From Argopecten irradians (Eukaryota; Mollusca; Bivalvia; Pectinida; Pectinidae), in NCBI RefSeq assembly GCF_041381155.1, contig NC_091142.1, forward strand, positions 6,947,778 through 7,011,777: DNA of 64,000 nt, read 5' to 3'. Below the pieces are notes generated by a model. That model did no database searches. It saw nothing but the letters and a program-made list of their open reading frames with translations, and was not told the origin of the DNA. A program made the position numbers and the translations under genes. Positions 43,907 through 56,500 of the stretch are shown in pieces. Position 1 is the first letter of the stretch; every line of letters starts with the position of its first letter.

Positions 43907-46317
43907 TCAACGAATTCGGAATATCACCTTCGGAGATGCATCTGTATAGAAAGAAATCAATATATATATATATATCAAAGTAAATAAACATTTAATTATG
44001 TTTCAATAGAATCGTATGCTTTTGTATTTCTGTATTCTTTACCTACTTGATATCATGATTGGAACAATTGGTTCAATGGGAATAACTGGATATTATGAGC
44101 GGTGTAACCCAAACAAATGACACTGATATATGTCCAATACGAAGTGTTTGCAATCTGTATCACAGGCGAATAAATTTTGTTTTAATAAAGATATTGAAAT
44201 ATTCTCTGATATTATATTATCCCCAAGACATGGTATCAGATATTATATGTCTGCAAATGCCTGTGATCTGTACAAGTATAATTTGATCAGTCGTCATTAT
44301 GATAATATAGCTGGCTTAAATTATACCATAACCAAAAGACTAGCTAGAATTTTACATGTTAAGCAGTTGCCTGGTACTCAATGAATTTAACATAATCAGC
44401 TCTACAATTAATATGTCCAAAGTTTTCTTTAGAGTTATTCCCCTTTGCAGAATTTTTTAACGATGCCGAGCATACAAGATGAAAATAAATTCAGGGAATT
44501 TACAATTTTTGTTACTATTTGATACCATTAGGTTTATACTTGGTGAAATACAACTTGGTGCATAACACTCTTTTTTGTAGAAATGCTTGTTGTTCATTTC
44601 CCAAAATTTTGCCTTGAAAATGTGTATATTAATTATATGTACATTCATTTATTAGTAAATACATTTGCTAATGTTCATGTGATTCGGCATGGTATAGAAC
44701 ATCACTTTTTTTAGTTCTGTAAACCAATTTTTTTTCGCGATTCAAGTAAATTCGCGAAAGGTTAACGCCGCTCATAAAGTCTACATCATTAATATTGGTA
44801 GAAAATCCCATTATTTGTTTTTAAATCTGCGAATGGTATCTTTGCGAACTTGTCTTGAAATGGAAATCGGAAAAGTTAAAAGCCACGAAAGAAAGTTAGT
44901 TAATATACAGTAGTATATTATTAGTACTTACTTGTTCCTTTTACTCTTATTATTATTTTACTTTTCGATGGCAGGTTGACTTTGACGGTTTTGAGTGTTA
45001 CTCCACTCTTCTTCACTTTAATGGAGTAGTCGCCCTTGAAATATCGTTCATTCCTGTAAGTTTTCAGCTTCCCAGACCAATTAGTCCTCCATCTGGTATT
45101 CACAAGATCTATATATTTCTGGCCGGCTGCGTTCAACTAAAAATAATAAATAAAAATTGGTTTAAGCTTATTCACTTTGTTGAATTAGGTTTTATTCAAA
45201 CAATTCACCATAAATGGATTTTTGTATTCGGTATTGCTCTTATCTGAGAATCGAAAACTTTGGCGAAACATGCATTTAAAGAATGAACCATTAAGGCTTC
45301 GTTTTGTGATAACATCCTATTGTTGGTAAATGCTTTATAGTTTTTCTTATCATTTATTTTACTATAATATTATAACTACACCGGTATGCCAATTTTGACA
45401 GAGTCATTATGCTTACTGTTATAGAATCCGTGCCTGTCGCCAAAGCGGCGTCTGGCCTCCATATGGCCTCGGACCAGAATCCCCACAGTAGCACGCCCTT
45501 CACCATGTTGTGGCTAAAGTAGAGAGTCATTACATCTTCGATCCCCTGGGCTTTTGTAGTGACGTCAGCTTCATTAAGAGTCATTTCTGTAATCCACAGA
45601 GGAAAACCGGCTTCCGCCATTTTGTTAAGACGATACTGGAATGGCAAGCACGTGGTTTATATATTTCACAATACAATCGCATATCCATTATAAATGTCAT
45701 AAAATATAAGGCTAGATCATTACGTTACAGACAAATGATTTCGGGGAGACAGGTTTCTGAAGGCGATCTACCAAGCGTTCATTGTTCAAATTTTCTCGAC
45801 TACTACGCAACAATGATAATGCTTCCAGTAATCTGTGTTATTAGGCCTCATATAAATATATCAAAAGACATAGTTGACATTCTTTGAATAAAACATTGTT
45901 TTCCAATTACTCATAACGAGGTGTAAATGTACTTACTAAATGGTTTGTTTAATAAATGTATATACTAAAGGGTTTATTTAATAAATGTATATACTAAAGG
46001 GTTTATTTAATTCGTAATAACGAGGCTTAAATGAACGTACTAAAGGGTTTGTTTAATTCGTTATAACGAGATTCAAATGTACATACGAAAGAGCTTATTT
46101 AATACGCTATAAAGAGGTTTAAATGTACATACTAAAGGTTTTATTGAATTCGTTATAACGAATTTAAAATGTACATACTAATGGGTTTATTTCGTTATAA
46201 CGATGTTTTTGAAGTTGGCCTACCTTTAGTCGGGTAATATCGATGTCACTGGAATGTAGGTGGCTCTGTACACCAACACCATGGAGTGGTACTCCGGCGG
46301 CAAGGTAATCTTTGGCT
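43907..46317 (-). pseudogene. 5'-truncated inverted GH10 copy (exons 10-13 only)
   Basis: Exons on the minus strand: partial exon 10 46317-46224 (KDYLAAGVPLHGVGVQSHLH), exon 11 45635-45417 (219 nt), exon 12 45136-44932 (205 nt), exon 13 43941-43907 (35 nt, ends NASPKVIFRIR and a stop). Lengths and phases of exons 11-13 equal those of the full gene. The nucleophile region WITEMTLNE and WGFWSEAIWRPDAAL are intact, and no stop lies within exons 11-13. Exon 10 lacks its first ~15 nt and its acceptor; an in-frame TGA sits at 46322-46320. The carbohydrate-binding module and the exon with the acid/base Glu (HWDVNNE) are not found in the next 17 kb. It cannot encode a working GH10 enzyme alone. The well-kept frame suggests recent truncation or use of an unseen upstream exon. 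Confidence 0.82.
45900..46215. repeat. ~46-bp minisatellite with TCGTTATAACGA palindrome, intron 10 of inverted GH10
   Basis: About seven units of TTCGTTATAACGAGGTTTAA then ATGTACATACTAAAGGGTTT and ATTTAA. The core TCGTTATAACGA is a perfect 12-bp palindrome. The full-length gene has a single related unit in the same intron (CTCGTTATAACGAATTTCAC at about 19392), the probable seed. A second array is at 42180-42424. Confidence 0.88.
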
Positions 46318-46818
46318 TTTCACAAGAATATACTCAGATTAATAACAATTACGGGAAAATCAAAGAAAAACTTTTATAAAAGGAGAGCAGTATATCAAAT
46401 ATATATTAACTTATCATCATTATGCAAAATGTCATAGTTTCCTGGAATTAGTTCACAGACATAAAGAAAAACTTTTATAAAAGGAGAGCAGTATATCAAA
46501 TATATATTAACTTATCATCATTATGCAAAATGTCATAGTTTCCTGGAATTAGTTCACAGACATATTAAGTACAAAGTGATTAGTGTTAACAGTTTTATAG
46601 TGTTATCAGGCAGAATCGTCCTGTTATCTGATCCCGACAGACAGAAAGATAATGCTGTTCAAATATTATTTTACGGTACATCTCCTGCTTTACGTTATAA
46701 CATGTGCCTTTATTTTCTCCTTGGCCTTGTTAAGAATAATAAAACGAATGCATAAATTATATAATGGGGATATCCATTTCAACCAATCAATGTAACACGA
46801 TATGATCAGAAACGCTCG
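46318..46818. other. Non-coding spacer with a 101-bp tandem duplication (46362-46563)
   Basis: AAAGAAAAACTTTTATAAAA begins at 46362 and again at 46463, and the two 101-bp copies are essentially identical. No GH10 exon 9 homologue is seen here. Confidence 0.8.
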
Positions 46819-47013
46819 TTCTGTATTAGGTCTGTACATATTACAGAGTAAGCTCCCATGCGGGTAGGTATCCATTGTGACGTCATTATTCTGTGGGAGC
46901 AATTCACGTCGTTTTCTCCGAAAAGTATGTCATTCGACTCGCAAAGACACGAAGTCACAATCAATACCTTTCCACAAGGGCAGATAACTCTGTAATATGA
47001 AAATACAGAATAT
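46819..47013. mobile_element. CRE-rich palindromic MITE, copy 3 (opposite orientation)
   Basis: TTCTGTATTAGGTCTGTACA...TATTACAGAGTAAGCTCCCA leads to GCGGGTAGGTATCCATTGTG and ACGTCATTATTC, and ends CTCTGTAATATGAAAATACA. It is the reverse complement of the copies at 17030 and 39298, and more diverged. Confidence 0.8.
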
Positions 47014-47581
47014 CAGCCCACAATATACTCTGGAACATTGCATGTCAAAGGGGAAATGACGACAGCAACAATAACAACAAAAATAAAAACAACAGGCAAA
47101 GCCTATATAAATTCTCTCCAATGGTGGCAAAAGTAATAGTTTAAACTTACATCAATTATACACAGTATATTTAAGTTTTGAAATGAAAATATTACAACAA
47201 TTAAAGGGAGATAACTCTTTTGCATACTCCATGCACACATCACACATAATATAAATACAGCAGTTATTTTATTACAAGAACATGTTATATTAGACCAGAT
47301 GTTACTCAGATATTGACAGACAATGACCAACAGTCCATGTGTATATATATACACTTGTCATTGCTCTCAATACTGTTAAATTTCTTGAAAATAATTGAAA
47401 ATATACACGTATAAATACTTTAATAGAATATGTATATGCTGTATATAGAACAAAACAAAGTAACAGTATCAAAACAACCATGCTCAACAAAATACTCCAA
47501 ATATATATCTTTGTCAGACGATAATTAGAGAATATATTCAATATTATTCAAATGTTATATAGTGAACAATGCATAATTTTT

Positions 47582-48400
47582 TTAGGTGAACATCATGATG
47601 TTTAATTGAAATTGTCTGTTTATAGTTCCATCACACCCAGGACAACCTTGGGGAAGAATATTGATATCAATATGGTTATGATTTGCATAATTACTAATGG
47701 ATGTGAACAGGGAAAGTCTATGTTGATCATATAAAGGGCATTTGAGAAAGTAGTGGGATATAGTTTCATTTTCAAAAGAACAAACACAAGATGTATCATC
47801 AGATAAATGGTCAATATATAGGTAGGAATTAAGATTACTAAACAAATTCTAAGTTGACAGTGAATAATACTAGCTCTTCTATCACCTTCTGTTTTAAAAA
47901 TTTGAGTTGAATCAATTACAACTGGGACATCTTTATTAAGTTGGTGTTTAAAGGCTGAAAGAGAAGGAGAGTTAAAGAGATTGTTATCAGAAGTGTTAAT
48001 AGTGCGACACATATTAGTGGGTTGAAACTATCAAAATAATTATTATTTCTGCAAATTGGTGGATTAAATATTCTTGTTTGTCTGAGAGTATAGTCATTAT
48101 TGTTATGGTTGTTAATGAAAGGATTTAGGATATCTTGTAAGTATTGTGGTGATAGGCCATGCATTATTTTGTACATCATTGTTAGTTTTTGTTTGTGTCT
48201 TCTTACTGATAGTGTTTCCCATACAAGTTCTGTATAAAGTTTATTGTGAGATGTTCCAGACCTAAGTCCTGTAATAATTCTGGCTGCTTCTAATTGGACA
48301 GATTCTAAAAGTTTTTTTGATTGTTGAGTGCAATTATACCATATTATATCTGCATATTCTAAAATTGGCCTAATAAATGCTGTGTAAATTTTATTAAAAC
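47582..48400 (-). pseudogene. C-terminal remnant of a LINE reverse transcriptase ORF (Jockey/CR1-like)
   Basis: On the minus strand, from about 48395: KIYTAFIRPILEYADIIWYN then CTQQSKKLLESVQLEAARII, TGLRSGTSHNKLYTELVWET and LSVRRHKQKLTMMYKIMHGL. After a frameshift come CSFENETISHYFLKCPLYDQ and HRLSLF. These are the thumb and C-terminal cysteine-rich blocks of arthropod/mollusc non-LTR retrotransposon ORF2 proteins. At least two frame changes break it, and it is truncated 5' at about 48400. An AT-rich 3' tail continues toward 47020. Confidence 0.78.
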
Positions 48401-48498
48401 CCAGCTAGTAAAGTTTCCTTTGTTGTATATGACCATTATATTACAGAACGGACACCTAGGAGTCCATTATGTAACTCTCTGTCCATTATTATAGGGCC

Positions 48499-48530
48499 AC
48501 TGTCCATTATTCCCCACAATAATGGACAGT
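48499..48530. other. Perfect 13-bp hairpin
   Basis: ACTGTCCATTATT and AATAATGGACAGT face each other around a 6-nt loop (CCCCAC). GTCCATTAT occurs twice more just upstream (about 48453 and 48480). It sits about 160 bp before the first macro-unit. Confidence 0.75.
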
Positions 48531-50886
48531 CTATTTTGAACAAAGGGAAAAAGCCGCTGCTGTAAGGAAACCAAACATGTTTATTTGACTATCCAAAATT
48601 TTACATTTATGTTCACTCCTCAATCGAAATTATTGCTTCCCCTTCCTAGCTGTTACTGTTCTAGAAAATAAAAAAAACAAACATAACTAGATATGAATCC
48701 GTGCGTGATCCAAACACGGGAATTCCCACCTAATTGTGATTGATGTAAGTTATGTTAGCGAACGGACGATTGCTTGGAACGAACGAACCATGGTCCACAC
48801 TATCTTAAAATTCAGAAAGCTATTCTTACGAAAGTAGTCTTCTCCAGCCGAAAAACAGATTTACGGGTAATCCACCCTTTTGGGCAGATAGATATCATAC
48901 GAGAGGTGAATGATAAAAGGAGCCTGCTGATTGGAATATATGTATGGGGTCCGAACAATACATGTAGAAGGTAAATTTTGTAAAGAGATTTTGATAACTT
49001 CAATTAACCTGATAAGTAAAGCAAACGTTCACCTACGTGACCTCTATGGGAAGTTATTTGGTTTTCTGTGAGTTCTCAAAAAACGGCCGGATAGGTTACA
49101 CAAATAGCACATGATGTGTTTTTAACATCCAGGGTGTCACAGGTGACGGCCACTGACCACACACAAAGAAAAGGCTTTTAAACCCTGACAGTTTATTGTG
49201 ATTATGTGCATTGACTTTTATTGGTTTTGTCTTTGTTTCAAATGTAACTCCTAATTACAGCTTAGGTCACGTAAGGACCGGCCCTCCCATGAATGGACGG
49301 TGTAAGTTACACATGTCTATGTGTATTTACGCAAAGACGTGTACATTGTTTTTCATATTAAACCGGTATCTGTTATTATGATAGAAACGTGTTTCTAATC
49401 ATTGTTTCATTTATTTCTACAGTATGTATAAATTTGTATAATGCACTCACTTCAAAGATCTTCACTCCAGTGATACGCGTGTTAATGTATCTTGTGGACG
49501 AAATACATGGGAACACCGAGAGAACAGGTCTTAACTAGGTGTGTTTTGTTTGCTGATTAGCAATCCACATTCATCAACCTAGTTTGTCCTCATAGATCAC
49601 CCCGATTTATGACTCGCAGGCCCGAGTACAACGTCTGGTTACAGCGTGTGGTAGGTTTTTAACATTCAGTTGAGCCTTTGTCTAGTTTTTAAGCGGAAGA
49701 TAAATTTATTAGTGAGTGTAGGTGGGAATGTTGTAGCAACGTTTTACACCTAAATATGGTGCGTCTGGTTCCGGGACATTGACCAATTCAGTGGTACACT
49801 TTGGAGGGTACTAGGGTTTATTGATTTGATATAAAAGTGGCTGATGGGTCTTTACTTTAAGTGTATCTTAAATAGCTAACGTAAGGGTTTGTGTATAATT
49901 AGAGGATTGGTCAGGGGCTTAGGGCTAGGCATCCTAAGGTATCCTAGTTTACACCGTTTGGATTTTATATACCTCTAGATGTTAAGAACACATGATAGGT
50001 GGGTTAGTTGACTCCGTAGGGTGTTAGGCTTTGTGTTAGGGAAACGTTGGTAGATCACGGACAGGACTTAGCTAAATAGGCCTAAAGTTTGGCTATAGTT
50101 TTAATCTTGGATACATTTGTAACTGCTTCGCACTTATATATCTCTTATTGTTATCTGTCTTAACGGGCACTATTGTGAATCTTCTATGTAATAATTAATC
50201 TACTTGTCTTTTATATAATAAATAGTTATGTTGTACCTGTAATTTTACCTAGTTAGAGTTATTGGATTAGTGTCAGTGCTTCCGCCTACACTCCTAGAGA
50301 TCGAACCTGTTGAGATACAGGCCTGTAACCGTGTGGAGGAAACGGGATCCGGAGAGGATTTGTTGACGACTGTGGACTCTGTTGTATACTAAAAATACTA
50401 AAATACGATCACGATTTTGGGACTAATACATATAACGGGAGCTACAGTCGGATCACGCCCCTTCCTGGTCTGCTTCCATTGTGGAAAACCGAAAACCTCC
50501 TATTACAGTAGCACTTAAAAACAATTCCCGAAAAGTAATGACAAACTAGAATGTAAAAAATAACCTTCGAAACTGGCCCGTGTGTAACGAAGATTAGAGC
50601 CCATGACAGAATTTTAACCCGGGCCGCTGATTGGCTGCCTTATTATGAATTTTTCAAAATTAAAAATGGTTTTCTGACAAGGAATTATGTCCTTGCGATA
50701 TACCATTGATATGAATTTGGAAAATTCCGATTTGAGATTTAGGTTCAAAATATCATTTTGAATAATGAATAGGTAAACACATTAGAATTTCAGGTTTTTT
50801 AAAAGGTGCAAAAATTCTCCATTTATCTTATGAAGAACATTGGACCAATGCGGAATTGTCCTATATCTCCCTTTCACATGCCACAT

Positions 50887-52400
50887 ATATCTCCGCCATT
50901 TTGAATCTTATGACCTTGAACTTGGTCATTTTATGTGTCTGAAAGCATGATCTTTCACATCCAATTCAAAACATTTCACCTTTGAATTTTCATGAATTAC
51001 CTAAAATTTACGTTAAAAAATGAACGAAACGCCATATTCGGAGGTCTATATTTCCGCCATTTTCAAATTCATGTCTTTGAAATTAAAAACCTGTACAGAC
51101 AATAGGCTAAAGCTTACATTTACAAAAAATCAACACTCTAAATGAGATGATAAAGGCCTTACGAGCTCACAAATAACGGACAAAAATAAGAAAAAGAAAC
51201 AAATTGCCATATTTGGAGAGCTATATTTCCGCCATTTTTCTATATAACCCCTTAGAAATAAATAACTTTTGAAGGACAAAAGTTCATACAACACAGGTAT
51301 GAAAAATCAACACTGTACATACAGGTTTAAAGGCGCTGAAACGTCTCGTGCAAGGACAAATAAAAACTAAAATTTCGATTTTCGATGTCCTATATCTCCG
51401 CCATTTTGAATCTTATGACCTTGAACTTGGTCATTTTATGTGTCTGAAAGCATGATCTTTCACATCCAATTCAAAACATTTCACCTTTGAATTTTCATGA
51501 ATTACCCTAAAATTTACGTTAAAAAATGAACGAAACGCCATATTCGGAGGTCTATATTTCCGCCATTTTCAAATTCATGTCTTTGAAATTAAAAACCTGT
51601 ACAGACAATAGGCTAAAGCTAACATTTACAAAAAATCAACACCCTACATGAGACGATAAAGGCCCTACGAGCTCACAAATAACGGACAAAAATAAGAAAA
51701 TGAAACAAATTGCCATATTTGGAGAGCTATATTTCCGCCATTTTTCTATATAACCCCTTAAAAATAAATAACTTTTGAAGACAAAAGTTCATACAACACA
51801 GGTATGAAAAATCAACACTGTACATACAGGTTTAAAGGCGCTGAAACGTCTCGTGCAAGGACAAATAAAAACTAAAATTTCGATTTTCGATGTCCTATAT
51901 CTCCGCCATTTTGAATCTTATGACCTTGAACTTGGTCATTTTATGTGTCTGAAAGCATGATCTTTCACATCCAATTCAAAACATTTCACCTTTGAATTTT
52001 CATGAATTACCCTAAAATTTACGTTAAAAAATGAACGAAACGCCATATTCGGAGGTCTATATTTCCGCCATTTTCAAATTCATGTCTTTGAAATTAAAAA
52101 CCTGTACAGACAATAGGCTAAAGCTTACATTTACAAAAAATCAACACTCTAAATGAGATGATAAAGGCCCTACGAGCTCACAAATAACGGAAAAAAATAA
52201 GAAAATGAAACAAATTGCCATATTTGGAGAGCTATATTTCCGCCATTTTTCTATATAACCCCTTAAAAAGAAATAACTTTTGAAGACAAAAGTTCATACA
52301 ACAGCGGTATGAAAAATCAACACCGTACATACAGGTATTAAGGCGCTGAAACGTCTCGGGCAGGGGCAAATATAAACTAAAATTTCGATTTTTGATGTCC
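50887..52400. repeat. 505-bp higher-order satellite, array 1 (3 copies)
   Basis: TCCTATATCTCCGCCATTTT recurs at 505-bp spacing (about 50887, 51391, 51896, then the distal block at about 52397). Within each 505 bp the block TAT(A/C)T(T/C)CCGCCATTTT occurs three times, about 161, 176 and 168 bp apart. The repeat is therefore a trimer of ~168-bp monomers, and members of the same phase are far more alike than neighbours. Confidence 0.92.
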
Positions 52401-53521
52401 TATATCTCCGCCATTTTGGATCATATGACCTTGAATTTGGTCATTTTATGTGCCTGAGAACATGCTCTTTCATATGCGCCCTTCGAAACATTTCTATGGT
52501 AAAGTTCATTTTTGACCTTTGTTTGACCTCATTTGACCCCCTAGTGAACTCGTGACCTTGACATAATTTCTGATAACATGTAATGAGAAAAAAAACGTGA
52601 ATTATCGTGATCTACATGGAGAATGAAACGCACATGTTGTGTAGCGTACGGTTATGAAATTATGAGCGTTTAAAGTTCGTTCGAAAAAAAGCAGTTTTTT
52701 ACGTCTGTGACCTTGACCTTGAACGTTATCCTCCAAAATCGAGAGTACATTTTAAGAACTCATGTACGTACATAACGTCTCCAAATTTCAGCGCTCTACA
52801 CCTCTTATTTATTACGAAGATGTCGTTTAAAGATTTAAAGCTTTTTGAACCCTGTGACCTTGAATGAATGTCAAGGTCAATAAAACAGCATAAGTTCTGT
52901 AGACATTCGTCCATGCTATGTCTATACAAAAAATCAAGCATGTGTGTTAAGTATTAAAGGCGCTGAAACCTTTAAAAATTTTTGGCGGGAAAACGCCAAA
53001 ATAGCCTTTTTTCAAAGGCCTATATCTCCGCCATTTTGGATCACATGACCTTAAAACTTGTCATTATATATTTCTGAGGGCATGCCCTTTCATATCCAAC
53101 TTTCAAAACTTTTCTGTGGTGAATTTCGTTTTTGACCTTTGTTTGACCCCGTAGCGAACTCTTGACCTTGACATAATCTCTGATAACATGGCATGGGAAA
53201 AGCACGCGCAATGTCAAGATCTATCTGAATAACAAAACGTGAACGATGTACACCGTACGGTAATGAAGTTATGAGCGCTTAAACTTCGTTCCAAAAAAAT
53301 TGTTTTTTACGTCTGTGACCTTGACCTTGAACATTTTTGTAAAAAATCGAACGTACATTTCAAGATCTTATGTACATTCATAACGTGTCCAAAGTTGAGC
53401 GTCGTACCTTATTTCGTTCCTGAGATATCCTGCGAACAAGATTTGTGGAAATAAGTAAATAAGAATAAAAAAGAAAATAAAAGAATAATAATAAATAAGA
53501 AAAAACAGAACAATAACAATA

Positions 53522-53550
53522 AGGGATTTCCATCCTCAATGGAAATCCCT
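53522..53550. other. Terminal hairpin of macro-unit 1
   Basis: Perfect 12-bp arms AGGGATTTCCAT / ATGGAAATCCCT with a 5-nt loop, followed by AACTAG. The arm sequence GGGATTTCCA also occurs just inside the start of the next unit (ACACGGGATTTCCACC). The same hairpin closes unit 2 at 59720-59748 and is missing at the end of unit 3. Confidence 0.85.
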
Positions 53551-56500
53551 AACTAGATTTGATCGCGATCAAAACACGGGATTTCCACCTATGTAATGAT
53601 ATAAGTAATGTTAGCGAACAGACGATTGCTTGAACGAACGGACGATCTCACTCAATATTAATCAGAAAGCGTTTCTTACGAAAGTAGTCTGGTTCAACCG
53701 AAAAACAGATTTAGGGGAATCCCCCTTTGGGCAGAAGATTTCATAGAGAGGTGAATATATAGGAGCCTGCTGATTGGATATATTCAGGGTACACCAGTTA
53801 ATGGTTTATGTGTGGGTCGGACAATACATGTAGATGTAAAATTTGTAAAGAATTTTGATAACTTCATTTAACCTGAATAGTAGCAAACGTTAACACGGTC
53901 CTCTATGGGAATTTATTTGGTTCTGTGATCTCAAAACGGCCGGATAGTTTCTCAAAATAGCACCGGTTGTGTTTGAACATCCGGTGTCACAGGTGACGGC
54001 TCTGCCACACACATAAAAGGTTTTTAAACCTGTCAGTTATTGTGTTTGTGCATTACTTTTATTGTTTGTTTGTTCAAATGTACGTCCTATTAACAGCTAG
54101 GGTCACGTAAGGACGGCCTCCCATGTATGCGGTGTAGTTACACATGTACGTGTATTTACGCAAACACGTGTACATTGTTCATATATACGTGTATATGTAG
54201 TGTGATAGAACGGGTTTCTATCATTGTTGCATTTATTTCTACAGTATGTATATTTGTTATTGCACTCTTCTAAGTCTTCACTTCAGTGATCTGTTTATGT
54301 ATATTTGACCCAAATTCAGGGGAACACCGTGAGAACAGGTCTTATCTAGGGTGTGTTTGCTGTTTAGCAGTCACATTCATCAACCTAGTTGTCCTCATGA
54401 TCACCCCGATGATGACCGCTGGCCGGAGTACACGTGTGGTACACTTGGGAGGTGTTTATCAGTCAGTTGAGTCTTGTCTGTTTTAAGCGGAAGTTATATT
54501 TAGTGTGTAGGTGGGTTGTTGTAGCAGCGGTTTCACCTAAATATGGTGCTCTGTCCGGACATCCGGACATTGACCAATCAGTGGTCACTTTGGGGTACTG
54601 GGTTGATGAGTTGTTATAAAAGGGGCTGCTTCTAAGGAAGCTTTGGTCTTGACTTAGGGAATAGGTAGGGAGCAGAGCTAGTTGGCTCCGTAGGGTGTTA
54701 GGCTTTGTTTAGGGAACGTGGTAATCACACAGGACTGAGCTAATTAGGCCTAAAGTTTGGCTATAGTTAATCTTGGATACATTGTAACTGCTTCGGCACT
54801 TATATCTCTTATTGTTATCTGTCTTAACGGGCACTATTGTGAATCTTCTATGTAATACTTAATCTACTTGTCTTTTATATAATAAATAGTTATTTGTACC
54901 TGTATTTACCTAGTTGAGTTATTGGATTAGTGTCAGTGCTTCCGCTACATCCTAGAGATCGAACCTGTTGAGATACAGGCCTGTAACCTGTGGAGGAAAC
55001 AGGATCCGTAGAGGATTTGTGACGACTGTGGACTCTGTTGTATACTAAAAATACTATACGATCACGATTTGGGACTTATACATATAACGGGAGATACAGT
55101 CGGATCGCCCCTCCTGGTCTCTTGTGGAAAACCCTCCCTATTACAGTAGCACTTAAAACATCCCGAAAAGTATTGAAAACTAGATGTAAAAATACATTCG
55201 AAACGGCCCTTGTGTACCGAAGATTGAGCCCAGGACAGAATTTTAACCCAGCCGCTGATTGGCTGGCTAATTATGAATTTCAAAATTAAAAATGTTTTCT
55301 GACAGGTAATTATTCCTTGATAACCATGATATGAATTTGGAAATTCAGATTGAGATTTAGGTTCAAAATATCAATTTTGATAATGAATAGGTAAAAACAT
55401 TAGAATTTCAGGTTTTTTAAAAGTGCAAAAATTCTCCTTATCTTATGAAGATCTTGGACCAATGCGGAATAACACGTACGATTAGAGTTTTAGTATTAGA
55501 TACCGATTATCTCCCTTTGGCCACATGCCACATCATGTAATCACAACTCAAAATCGCTGAAAGTTCTATACCTCCGCCATTTTGAATCATATGACATTGA
55601 AATTGGTCATTTTATGTGTCTGAAAGCATGATCTTTCACATCCAATTCAAAACATTTCACCTTTGAATTTTCATGAATTACCCTAAAATTTACGTTAAAA
55701 AATGAACGAAACGCCATATTCGGAGGTCTATATTTCCGCCATTTTCAAATTCATGTCTTTGAAATTAAAAACCTGTACAGACAATAGGCTAAAGCTTACA
55801 TTTACAAAAATTCAACACTCAACATGAGATGATAAAGGCCCTACGAGCTCACAAATAACGGAAAAAATAAGAAAATGAAACAAATTGCCATATTTGGAGA
55901 GCTATATTTCCGCCATTTTTCTATATAACCCCTTAAAAATAAATAACTTTTGAAGACAAAAGTTCATACAACACAGGTATGAAAAATCAACACTGTACAT
56001 ACAGGTTTAAAGGCGCTGAAACGTCTCGTGCAAGGACAAATAAAAACTAAAATTTCGATTTTCGATGTCCTATATCTCCGCCATTTTGAATCTTATGACC
56101 TTGAACTTGGTCATTTTATGTGTCTGAAAGCATGATCTTTCACATCCAATTCAAAACATTTCACCTTTGAATTTTCATGAATTACCCTAAAATTTACGTT
56201 AAAAAATGAACGAAACGCCATATTCGGAGGTCTATATTTCCGCCATTTTCAAATTCATGTCTTTGAAATTAAAAACCTGTACAGACAATAGGCTAAAGCT
56301 AACATTTACAAAAAATCAACACTCTAATGAGATGATAAAGGCCCTACGAGCTCACAAATAACGGACAAAAATAAGAAAATGAAACAAATTGCCATATTTG
56401 GAGAGCTATATTTCCGCCATTTTTCTATATAACCCCTTAAAAATAAATAACTTTTGAAGACAAAAGTTCATACAACACAGGTATGAAAAATCAACACTGT

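Larger units (their letters stand above)
48687..53550 (+). repeat. Macro-repeat unit 1 (diverged leading part, 3 higher-order repeats)
   Basis: It starts AACTAGATATGAATCCGTGC, runs through an LTR-like promoter section (TATAAAAG at 49830, AATAAA at 50217), then 505-bp repeats from about 50887 to 52400. It ends with a 1.1-kb distal block and the AGGGATTTCCAT hairpin at 53522-53550. The first 2.1 kb differs from units 2 and 3 largely by single-base insertions, while the satellite part is nearly identical to theirs. Confidence 0.85.
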
